Part shown: one piece after another, positions 1 to 5,360 of the stretch | Layout: every line of letters starts with the position of its first letter | How positions within the stretch are numbered: the stretch's first letter is position 1 | Assembly: GCA_024644505.1 (NCBI GenBank) | Contig: JAHEHQ010000201.1 | Span: 1-5,360 of the forward strand | Origin: Gammaproteobacteria bacterium | GTDB lineage: Bacteria > Pseudomonadota > Gammaproteobacteria > Chromatiales > Chromatiaceae | Reading direction: 5' to 3' | DNA length: 5,360 bases | Program-made: the position numbers and the translations under genes | Notes under the pieces: generated by a model | The model's input: only the letters and a program-made list of their open reading frames with translations | Databases searched by the model: none | What the model was told of the DNA's origin: nothing

Positions 1-1
1 A

Positions 2-199
2 CAGCTCCTTGATAGATTTATAAAGAAATCCGACGGGAATAATAGACGTTTCAGCCTCTCATACATTGACCTGGATAACTTTGAAGACGTCAACGACAGC
101 CTTGGGCATGATGCCGTTGAACTGCTTCTCAAGGAAACTGCTTCGCGCCTGTCAGTGCCAACGAGGTTTCGATGTTACCGAACAGAGCCTGCGCTGTAG
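2..199 (+). pseudogene. Truncated GGDEF (diguanylate cyclase) domain remnant, 5' end outside window
   Basis: Reading from base 2, an open frame of 65 codons runs to a TAG at 197-199. Codons 21-36 read YIDLDNFEDVNDSLGH and codons 41-50 read LLLKETASRL. This is the characteristic N-terminal half of a GGDEF domain: the metal-binding Asp in the DLD strand, the Asn-Asp pair that contacts guanine, then the SLGH and LL-KE-A-RL helix. The usual Gly-Asp before LL is replaced by Val-Glu. The frame ends about 15 codons later, where the family should have its GG(D/E)EF active-site loop; that motif is not seen in any forward frame up to base 278. Frame 1 around 151-183 (VSANEVSMLPN) weakly resembles the segment preceding GGDEF, which suggests a frameshift followed by decay, but this is tentative. 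The fragment would lack cyclase activity. The upstream part of the protein (possibly PAS or other sensor domains) is outside the window, so a functional truncated protein cannot be excluded. Confidence 0.72.
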
Positions 200-278
200 A
201 AAGCCTGCGACTATGATCTGTGTTTGTTGCGGTAGAAGGGGTTATAAAAGTGCATCATCCAGGTCGTAGAATTCGGGC
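200..278. other. Convergent intergenic stretch without a recognisable gene
   Basis: These bases lie between the stop of the GGDEF remnant and the stop of the leftward exported-protein gene. A forward reading frame with many Cys and Arg crosses the stretch and resembles no family; it is probably decayed cyclase sequence. I see no GC-rich hairpin followed by a T-run on either strand, so no intrinsic terminator can be named for the leftward genes. Confidence 0.4.
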
Positions 279-758
279 TCAGTAAAGATACTCGATCTCG
301 TCGTTTACAAAGGTATAGCGTGGTTGTTTGTACCAGCCATAAAAGAAAGACCAGCGAGGCTCCTTGTGTACCTTTGACTGGTAGATCTTCAATTCTCCTG
401 TTTTGTCATTCATCCAGAAATCGAGATCGTAGAGTTTATCCGGTTCACCCACCACATGAAAATCCGTACAGGCGAAATAGATATCACTGCCGATCTGCCG
501 AACCGGATCATGGATACGCACGAATTTTAACGCCAGCTCTTCTCCGGTTTTAGCGTCTCGCATGTGGAAAACACCGTCATCGTCAACGGTTGCCCGGATA
601 TATTTCATCATCGCGGACTTGATGTCTTCGACATAGTACTTTCGCTGATCTGCGGGCGCCTCGAACGGGGGTTCATCAGCTGCATAGACAGCGCCCACAG
701 ATCCGATTGCGCCGGATATCCCGACAATGCCAAAAAGTAGTCTCAGGTATCCGGACAT
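279..758 (-). CDS. Exported protein of unknown function with YFACTDF motif
   Basis: The product is 159 residues from the ATG at 758. A TTG three codons upstream (767) is in frame, but the AGGA at 772-769 sits only 1 nt from that TTG and 10 nt from the ATG, so the ATG is preferred. Residues 1-26 form a Sec-type signal peptide: an Arg near the N-terminus, a Gly/Ile/Val-rich core, and a cleavage site at about VYA^AD. The mature part of about 133 residues is polar and rich in aromatic residues. Its conserved-looking blocks are HDPVR (83-87), YFACTDF (94-100), LYDLDFW (109-115) and a C-terminal WYKQPRYTFVNDE (142-154) ending in Tyr-Leu-Tyr. It has one mature cysteine, in FACTD, and no further membrane segment, so a soluble periplasmic protein is likely. 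I do not recognise a named family or an enzyme active site. Its start lies 12 bp beyond the stop of the upstream repeat-protein gene, whose TAG forms part of its ribosome binding site; this suggests one mRNA and coupled translation. Confidence 0.82.
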   Translation of the reverse strand: MSGYLRLLFGIVGISGAIGSVGAVYAADEPPFEAPADQRKYYVEDIKSAMMKYIRATVDDDGVFHMRDAKTGEELALKFVRIHDPVRQIGSDIYFACTDFHVVGEPDKLYDLDFWMNDKTGELKIYQSKVHKEPRWSFFYGWYKQPRYTFVNDEIEYLY

Positions 759-768
759 TGGGTTCAAA

Positions 769-773
769 TCCTA
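769..773 (-). promoter_or_regulatory. Ribosome binding site overlapping an upstream stop codon
   Basis: Read on the minus strand the bases are TAGGA. The TAG is the stop of the EHGGK-repeat gene, and AGGA is the Shine-Dalgarno for the exported-protein gene 10 nt downstream. The overlap favours translational coupling and decides for the ATG at 758 over the TTG at 767. Confidence 0.6.
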
Positions 774-1013
774 TTCGACGGGTGAACCCGCATGCTCACT
801 GGCCTTTTTTGCAAGCGGTTTTCCCCCTTGCTCTGAAGCCGTATCGGCATGCTCGACTGCCTTGTCACCGGACTGTTCCTTCTTCTCCATCGCTTTGCCT
901 CCGTGCTCGGATGTCTGCTGAGCGGGTGCTTTACTTTGCACGGCCTTGCCACCATGCTCCGCGGCAATTGCGGTCAGAGGGATCAGTAACAACAGGCTTA
1001 GAAACTTCTTCAC
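771..1013 (-). CDS. Small exported protein with degenerate EHGGK repeats
   Basis: The product is 80 residues with a GTG start at 1013, supported by GAGGAG 7 nt upstream. Residues 1-17 are a clear Sec signal peptide: two Lys, a Leu/Ile-rich core, and AIA^AE as the likely cleavage site. The mature part of about 62 residues is very hydrophilic, has no Cys and few large hydrophobic residues, and is built of imperfect repeats: EHGGKAV (19-25), EHGGKAM (36-42), EQSGDKAV (46-53), EHADTA (54-59), EQGGKPL (61-67) and EHAGSPV (73-79). This composition suggests a disordered periplasmic peptide. The recurring His could bind metal, but that is inference only. It is followed almost directly by the YFACTDF exported-protein gene, so the two products may work together. 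I do not know a characterised homologue. The matching signal peptide, ribosome site and spacing make a chance reading frame unlikely. Confidence 0.8.
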   Translation of the reverse strand: MKKFLSLLLLIPLTAIAAEHGGKAVQSKAPAQQTSEHGGKAMEKKEQSGDKAVEHADTASEQGGKPLAKKASEHAGSPVE

Positions 1014-1020
1014 TATGGTA

Positions 1021-1026
1021 CTCCTC
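1021..1026 (-). promoter_or_regulatory. Strong ribosome binding site for the GTG-started small gene
   Basis: On the minus strand the bases read GAGGAG, 7 nt before the GTG at 1013. This spacing fixes GTG as the start; no in-frame ATG lies nearby. Confidence 0.7.
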
Positions 1027-1048
1027 GAGGCTGATAATTGAGTGCGGA

Positions 1049-1076
1049 ATTATAATATATTCGTCAACCAGGTAAA
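1049..1076 (-). promoter_or_regulatory. Candidate sigma70-type promoter for the two small exported-protein genes
   Basis: On the minus strand a perfect TATAAT (1054-1049) follows TTTACC (1076-1071, 4 of 6 matches to TTGACA) after a 16-bp spacer. It lies across the last codons of the hydroxylase gene. A transcript would start near 1042 and leave a leader of about 30 nt before the GTG. A short dyad, ATAATT (1034-1039) with AATTAT (1048-1053), overlaps the -10 and could be an operator or simply AT-rich sequence. The call is by consensus matching only. Confidence 0.42.
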
Positions 1077-1879
1077 CCCAAATTTCGGCGGCTGAAGGGT
1101 TCTGTAAACCATGCACGGAATGACAGTGACAAATCGCGCGCTTCGGGCAGCCCGATTGCATCTTTCGCGGGTTGACCTTCAGGCGCGCGTGGCACTTGAT
1201 TGTAACTTTTGAACAGGGGATCCCAGAAGCTGAATATGGTCGAAAAATTCGCATCGCCATACTGTCGGTCGACCATATGATGCGATGTATGAAAGCGTGG
1301 CGTCACGATGATGCGGGACAAATAGCGCTCAATGCGGTCCGGGAAATCGATATTGCTATGGTGAAACTGCGCACACAGGCTAATCAGGCCCTCAAATATA
1401 AACCAGGCGATCGGTGTAGGACCCCATATCAGCACCCACGATGCCTTGGCAAAGGACGAAAGGACCAGTTCGCCCGGGTGGAAGCGCAGAGCGGTGGTCA
1501 CATCCATCTCGGTATCGGCGTGGTGGGCCTTGTGAAAACGCCAGAGCAAGGGAATACGGTGATTTGCGCGGTGCCAAAAGTAGTCAAAGGCATCAAGCAT
1601 GATGAGCGACAGTATGATCTCCAACCAGCCGTTGAGGCCCAGCCAGCGGGAAATACCCCAGCCCTGTTGCTCGACATAGACAATCCACAGCAGGAATGGG
1701 ACGTAGATAAAAATACGTACCAGCAGGGTATTGAATCCTGCCACCGCAGCATGGAAAAAGACACGTTTAGCCCGGCTTTCATGCCAGGTGCGGGCAGGAA
1801 ATATCGATTCAATAAGGAAAAAAAAAGACAATCCGCCCAGAAAAATCACCAGGCGTCCGCCATCCAGATCCAACTCCAT
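1064..1879 (-). CDS. Fatty acid hydroxylase / sterol desaturase superfamily membrane protein
   Basis: The product is 271 residues from an ATG at 1879 with GAGG 7 nt upstream. It is an integral membrane di-iron oxygenase of the fatty acid hydroxylase superfamily. The diagnostic histidine clusters are all present: HRANH (103-107), HKAHH (116-120), FHHSN (172-176) and HTSHH (197-201), with an extra FHP at 133-135. Hydrophobic segments at about 10-27, 43-70, 85-102 and 144-170 fit the usual four-helix layout with the metal site on the cytoplasmic face. The length is typical of bacterial members. Members use O2 and reductant to hydroxylate or desaturate lipids such as sterols, fatty acids, carotenoids or alkylglycerols; the substrate here cannot be assigned, and no lipid-synthesis gene is nearby. 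It is divergent from putA and leads the leftward cluster, with 50 bp to the next gene. I see no missing key residue, so it should be active. Confidence 0.92.
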   Translation of the reverse strand: MELDLDGGRLVIFLGGLSFFFLIESIFPARTWHESRAKRVFFHAAVAGFNTLLVRIFIYVPFLLWIVYVEQQGWGISRWLGLNGWLEIILSLIMLDAFDYFWHRANHRIPLLWRFHKAHHADTEMDVTTALRFHPGELVLSSFAKASWVLIWGPTPIAWFIFEGLISLCAQFHHSNIDFPDRIERYLSRIIVTPRFHTSHHMVDRQYGDANFSTIFSFWDPLFKSYNQVPRAPEGQPAKDAIGLPEARDLSLSFRAWFTEPFSRRNLGLPG

Positions 1880-1886
1880 AGATTCG

Positions 1887-1890
1887 CCTC
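1887..1890 (-). promoter_or_regulatory. Ribosome binding site of the hydroxylase gene
   Basis: GAGG on the minus strand lies 7 nt before the ATG at 1879 and supports that start. Confidence 0.55.
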
Positions 1891-1920
1891 GTCAGAATAC
1901 TTCGCTGTTCACCGTCGGTG

Positions 1921-1929
1921 CATATAACA
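1921..1929 (-). promoter_or_regulatory. Possible extended -10 element for the hydroxylase gene
   Basis: The minus strand reads TGT followed by TATATG, which is an extended -10 arrangement with 4 of 6 matches in the hexamer. It would give a leader of about 35 nt. No good -35 hexamer stands at 16-18 bp, so this is weak. A small perfect dyad, CACCG-T-CGGTG (1910-1920), lies at the presumed start of transcription. Confidence 0.25.
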
Positions 1930-1951
1930 TACCAGGAAAATGATACATTGC

Positions 1952-1981
1952 GGTTTCAGTCGCATGACCGGTTCTGAAACC
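1952..1981. repeat. Perfect 8-bp inverted repeat between divergent genes, candidate operator
   Basis: GGTTTCAG (1952-1959) is matched exactly by CTGAAACC (1974-1981), separated by 14 bp. The arm centres are 22 bp apart, close to two turns of the helix, which suits a dimeric or tetrameric regulator binding one face. It lies upstream of both the hydroxylase and putA starts. There is no T-run after it, so it is not a terminator. The regulator is unknown. A single 8-bp dyad can occur by chance in a region this size. Confidence 0.4.
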
Positions 1982-2137
1982 ATAGCGTTTCCGATAGTCA
2001 GTTATGCTTTGTCGCCAAAGCCTTAGACCATCCCGGTTGATCTTTGTACTTTTGCCAAAAACGGTAAACTATGCAGCCAGAAGAAACTGCTGTCCAATTT
2101 CTTCGGATACTGCACTATCTTTAATGGTTACAGCCCC

Positions 2138-2143
2138 GGAGGA
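2138..2143 (+). promoter_or_regulatory. Ribosome binding site that sets the putA start
   Basis: GGAGGA directly abuts the in-frame ATG at 2143, which is too close to serve it, but lies 8 nt before the GTG at 2152. The GTG is therefore the probable start. Confidence 0.65.
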
Positions 2144-2151
2144 TGGTCACC

Positions 2152-5100
2152 GTGAATTTTTTCGAACCCAGTATCGCTACTCATCCGCTTTATGCGCCTG
2201 TTCTCGCTGCCTACCGGGCGGATGAAAGCCAGCATGTCACCGCGCTGATCAGGGAGGCGATGCTGCCGGCGGAGGTGCGGGATCGGATCACCGAACGCGC
2301 CCGGGCGCTGGTCAACGAAGTGCGGCGGCAGGCGGACCGCGGCGGAATCGACAGCCTGATGCAGGAATACGATCTCTCCAGCCAGGAGGGCGTTGTGCTC
2401 ATGTGCCTGGCCGAGGCCCTGCTGCGTATTCCCGACACCCAGACCGTGGATAGCCTGATTTACGACAAGATCAGCGCCGGAGACTGGGAGAAGCATCTGG
2501 GACAAAGCGATTCCCTGTTTGTCAGCGCTTCCACCTGGGGGTTGATGCTGACCGGACGCATGGTCAAGCTCAAAGACAGTCAGGGCATCTTCATGCGCCT
2601 GGTTCAGCGCAGCGGCGAACCCATCATCCGCCAGGCCATTACCCAGTCCATGAGCATACTTGGCCGCCAGTTCGTCATGGGCCGCAATATCAAGGCCGCC
2701 CTGGAGCGCGCCGACCCGGATCGAAAAAGAGGCTATCGCCATTCTTTCGACATGCTGGGCGAGGCAGCCCACACCATTCAGGATGCCGACACCTATTTCC
2801 ATGCCTATGAAGGCGCCATTGCCGCGGTCGGAGCAGCATCCGGGGGTCGCGGGCCGGTTGAATCTCCCGGCGTATCGGTGAAACTGTCGGCGCTGCACCC
2901 TCGCTATGAACCTGCCCAGGGCGGTCGGATCATGAAAGAGTTGATGCCGAGGCTGCGCGAACTGGCGCTGTTGGCGAGGGACCAGAACATCAACCTCAAC
3001 ATCGACTCGGAAGAAGCTTTTCGAATCGACCTGTCCATGGAACTTATCCATCACCTGCTAACCGATCCTGCCTTCGATGGTTGGGATGGTCTGGGGCTGG
3101 CTTTGCCGACTTATCAGAAGCGTGCCTTCTACATCATAGACTGGCTGGCCGACCTTGCCCGAGGCCGGAACAGACGCCTGATGGTGCGGCTGGTCAAGGG
3201 TGCCTATTGGGACGCCGAAATCAAGCGCGGCCAGGAACAGGGCCTGGAGAGCTATCCCGTATTCACCCGCAAAGCCTCCACCGATGTCTCCTATATGGCC
3301 TGCGTGCGCAAGGTGCTGGCTGCCCGGGATGCCTTTTTTCCGCAATTCGCCACCCACAACGCCCAGACCGTGGCGGCCGTCCTCGAGCTCGCAGGAAATC
3401 GGCGGGATTTCGAGTTTCAACGCCTCCACGGCATGGGTGAGGTCCTTTACGACCAGGTCACAGCCAACGATGGCATACCCTGCCGCATCTATGCACCGGT
3501 GGGCAGCCATGAGGATCTGCTTGCCTACCTGGTACGCCGGCTCCTGGAAAACGGATCCAACACCTCTTTCGTCAATCGCATCGTGGACCGGGACGCCCCC
3601 ATCGAGGCCATCATCGCCGATCCGGTGGTCAAGGTCAGCGGTCTGCTCCGAATACCCCACCCCCGCATCCCTTTGCCCCGAGACATGTTTGGCGATCGTG
3701 AAAATTCAAAGGGCATCGACCTCAGTGACATCCTGAAGCTGCGGGAACTGGCCACCGCGATGGAGGACGCGGCGCAGCAGGAATGGCGTGCTGCCCCGCT
3801 GATCAACGGTGTGGCCAGAGCGGGTGAAGAAAAGCCTGTATTCAACCCTGCAGACCGTCGCCAGCAGGTGGGGGTTGTGTCGGAGGCTGACGCAGAAGAC
3901 GTATCCCGGGCTTTGGATATCGCGAGTCACGGCGCCCCCGGGTGGAACGCCACGCCGACGGAGGAACGCGCAGCCTGCCTGGAACGGGCGGCTGATTTGA
4001 TGGAGGCGGAGATGGCCACGCTGATGGCCCTGTGCACCCGTGAAGCCGGCAAGACCCTCGCAGACGGTGTATCCGAGGTTCGGGAAGCGGTGGATTTCTG
4101 TCGCTTTTACGCCGCGCGGGCCCGCGCCGAATTTTCTTCCGCACTGGATCTGCCGGGCCCCACCGGAGAAACGAATCAACTGCGCTGGCACGGCCGGGGT
4201 ATATTCATCTGCATCAGCCCGTGGAACTTCCCACTGGCTATCTTCATGGGTCAGATAACCGCCGCCCTCGCCGCCGGCAATGCGGTGATAGCCAAACCGG
4301 CGGAGCAGACCCCCTTGATCGCTGCCTATGCCGTGGACCTGCTGCACCGGGCCGGGGTGCCCGGGGATGCCATTCAGTTGTTGCCCGGCGACGGCAACAT
4401 AGGTGCACTTCTAGTGGACGATCCCCGCATCGGCGGCGTCGCTTTCACCGGTTCCACCGAAACTGCCTGGACAATCAATCGCACCCTGGCGGCGCGGCGG
4501 GGTCCGATCATACCGCTGATCGCCGAAACCGGCGGCCAGAACGTCATGATCGTGGATTCCTCGGCTTTGCCGGAGCAGGTGGTGGTCGATGTACTGGCAT
4601 CCAGCTTCCAGAGTGCCGGACAGCGCTGTTCCGCGCTGCGGGTCCTGTATGTCCAGGAAGATATCGCGGAACGGCTTCTGAGCATGCTGGCCGGCGCCAT
4701 GGCCGAATTGAGCATCGGTGACCCTTCCCTGCTGTCCACGGATGTAGGTCCGGTTATCGATGAAAACGCGCGCAACATCTTAGAAACCCACAGCCGGCGC
4801 ATGGCGCGGGAAGGCCGTTTGATCTACCGCAGCGAACTTCCCCCGGACACCGCCCACGGCACCTATTTTCCGCCCCAGGCATTCGAAATCAACGGGATCG
4901 CAGAACTGAACAGGGAAGTATTCGGGCCTGTCCTTCACGTGGTGCGCTACAAGGCCAGCGAACTGGATCGGGTTATCGCCGCGATCAACAGCACCGGCTA
5001 TGGCCTGACCTTCGGCATTCACAGCCGCATCGACAACACCATCCGCTACGTGACGGAGCGGGTGAAAGCCGGCAACGCCTATGCCAATCGCAATATCATA

Positions 5101-5274
5101 GGTGCGGTGGTGGGGGTTCAGCCCTTCGGGGGAGAAGGGTTGTCCGGCACCGGCTTCAAGGCGGGCGGACCCAATTACCTTTACCGCTACGCCACCGAGC
5201 GGACGCTCTGCATCAACACCGCCGCCGCGGGTGGTAATGCGTCTTTGATGTCTTTGCAGGAGGACACCGATTAG
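2152..5274 (+). CDS. putA: Bifunctional proline dehydrogenase / L-glutamate gamma-semialdehyde dehydrogenase (PutA, type A)
   Basis: The protein is 1040 residues from the GTG at 2152 (three more from ATG 2143). It oxidises L-proline to P5C with FAD, passing electrons to the quinone pool, then channels the hydrolysed semialdehyde to an NAD+-dependent domain that makes glutamate. After a helical N-terminal arm, the proline dehydrogenase barrel shows VSVKLSALHPRY with Lys244, IDSEEA with Asp285, MVRLVKGAYWDAEI (344-357), THNAQT (401-406), and the proline-binding Tyr447 and Arg462-Arg463 pair. A linker leads to the aldehyde dehydrogenase at about 555-1020: PWNFP with Asn692, Lys715 (AKPAEQT), FTGSTE (765-770), the Glu792 of AETGGQ, the nucleophile Cys826 in GQRCS, EVF (922-924) and PFGGEGLSGTG (991-1001). 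All catalytic residues expected for the family are present. The length matches short type A PutA. There is no ribbon-helix-helix DNA-binding domain, so it should not repress its own gene as the enteric protein does; control must come from another regulator. It is a monocistronic unit as far as the window shows. Its codons are visibly more GC-rich than the left third of the window. Confidence 0.97.
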   Translation: MNFFEPSIATHPLYAPVLAAYRADESQHVTALIREAMLPAEVRDRITERARALVNEVRRQADRGGIDSLMQEYDLSSQEGVVLMCLAEALLRIPDTQTVDSLIYDKISAGDWEKHLGQSDSLFVSASTWGLMLTGRMVKLKDSQGIFMRLVQRSGEPIIRQAITQSMSILGRQFVMGRNIKAALERADPDRKRGYRHSFDMLGEAAHTIQDADTYFHAYEGAIAAVGAASGGRGPVESPGVSVKLSALHPRYEPAQGGRIMKELMPRLRELALLARDQNINLNIDSEEAFRIDLSMELIHHLLTDPAFDGWDGLGLALPTYQKRAFYIIDWLADLARGRNRRLMVRLVKGAYWDAEIKRGQEQGLESYPVFTRKASTDVSYMACVRKVLAARDAFFPQFATHNAQTVAAVLELAGNRRDFEFQRLHGMGEVLYDQVTANDGIPCRIYAPVGSHEDLLAYLVRRLLENGSNTSFVNRIVDRDAPIEAIIADPVVKVSGLLRIPHPRIPLPRDMFGDRENSKGIDLSDILKLRELATAMEDAAQQEWRAAPLINGVARAGEEKPVFNPADRRQQVGVVSEADAEDVSRALDIASHGAPGWNATPTEERAACLERAADLMEAEMATLMALCTREAGKTLADGVSEVREAVDFCRFYAARARAEFSSALDLPGPTGETNQLRWHGRGIFICISPWNFPLAIFMGQITAALAAGNAVIAKPAEQTPLIAAYAVDLLHRAGVPGDAIQLLPGDGNIGALLVDDPRIGGVAFTGSTETAWTINRTLAARRGPIIPLIAETGGQNVMIVDSSALPEQVVVDVLASSFQSAGQRCSALRVLYVQEDIAERLLSMLAGAMAELSIGDPSLLSTDVGPVIDENARNILETHSRRMAREGRLIYRSELPPDTAHGTYFPPQAFEINGIAELNREVFGPVLHVVRYKASELDRVIAAINSTGYGLTFGIHSRIDNTIRYVTERVKAGNAYANRNIIGAVVGVQPFGGEGLSGTGFKAGGPNYLYRYATERTLCINTAAAGGNASLMSLQEDTD

Positions 5275-5360
5275 GGCTTGTCAACACCCTGTGGATACCC
5301 GAGGTATGGCCGTCAGCCGTTACGGAAAGGTCCCGATTCGACTGCTACATTAAGAAACAT
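5275..5360. other. Downstream flank of putA without a recognisable gene
   Basis: Only short dyads are seen: ATACC-CGA-GGTAT (5295-5307) and CCGT-T-ACGG (5317-5325). Neither is followed by a T-run, so a rho-independent terminator is not supported. Termination may be rho-dependent or lie beyond the window. No start codon with a ribosome site is evident. Confidence 0.35.

Noticed and set aside
66..269. 67-codon forward open frame in the left flank
   Set aside because: It overlaps the GGDEF-like reading in another frame, has no ribosome site, and its product is Cys/Arg-rich low-information sequence.
759..776. GGTTCAAATCC, resembling the T-arm of a tRNA on the + strand
   Set aside because: The T-stem has a mismatch and a wobble, no matching acceptor strand lies about 70 bases upstream, and no D-arm or anticodon arm is seen. 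The bases are explained by the end of one leftward gene and the start of the next.
1062..1067. TTGACG on the minus strand as a -35 box
   Set aside because: It is only 7 bp from the TATAAT and has no other -10 at 16-18 bp.
1172..1927. 251-codon forward open frame opposite the hydroxylase gene
   Set aside because: The minus-strand product has complete histidine motifs and membrane helices; the forward product resembles no family. It is an antisense shadow.
2052..2057. TTGCCA (5 of 6 to TTGACA) as the putA -35
   Set aside because: No acceptable -10 hexamer stands 15-19 bp downstream; I cannot name a putA promoter from sequence alone.
2004..2225. 73-codon forward frame crossing the putA start, considered as a leader peptide
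   Set aside because: It has no convincing ribosome site and runs into the putA coding region out of frame.
2128..3054. 308-codon leftward open frame opposite the start of putA, with further long ones at 3058-3660 and 3706-4347
   Set aside because: They are antisense to a fully conserved PutA and show low-complexity composition typical of the complement of GC-rich coding DNA.
5295..5325. Two small hairpins after putA as terminator
   Set aside because: Stems are only 4-5 bp and no T-run follows.

Overview
The window looks like chromosomal DNA of a proteobacterium, most likely a gammaproteobacterium. This rests on the style of the PutA and hydroxylase proteins and on GC-rich codon use in putA; no rRNA or other phylogenetic marker is present, so the placement is an inference. 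No RNA gene, CRISPR array or intact mobile element was found.

Layout: (1) Positions 1-278 hold a rightward fragment of a GGDEF (diguanylate cyclase-type) domain that enters from the left edge. It stops at a TAG before the signature motif and appears to be a decayed remnant. (2) Positions 279-1879 hold three leftward genes. In transcription order these are a membrane fatty acid hydroxylase/sterol desaturase superfamily protein, a small exported protein with EHGGK-like repeats (GTG start), and an exported protein of unknown function with a YFACTDF motif. The last two are almost contiguous: the stop codon of the first lies inside the ribosome binding site of the second. (3) Positions 1880-2151 are the intergenic region between divergent genes. 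It carries a perfect 8-bp inverted repeat with arm centres 22 bp apart. (4) Positions 2152-5274 encode a complete short (type A) PutA, the fused proline dehydrogenase/P5C dehydrogenase that oxidises proline to glutamate. It lacks the N-terminal ribbon-helix-helix repressor domain of enteric PutA. (5) Positions 5275-5360 show no gene and no convincing terminator.

The putA gene is catabolic housekeeping. The hydroxylase probably modifies a membrane lipid, but its substrate cannot be read from sequence. The two small exported proteins are the least understood part: they look like a co-translated periplasmic pair, perhaps with their own promoter inside the 3' end of the hydroxylase gene. No functional link between this pair and putA can be shown from the sequence.
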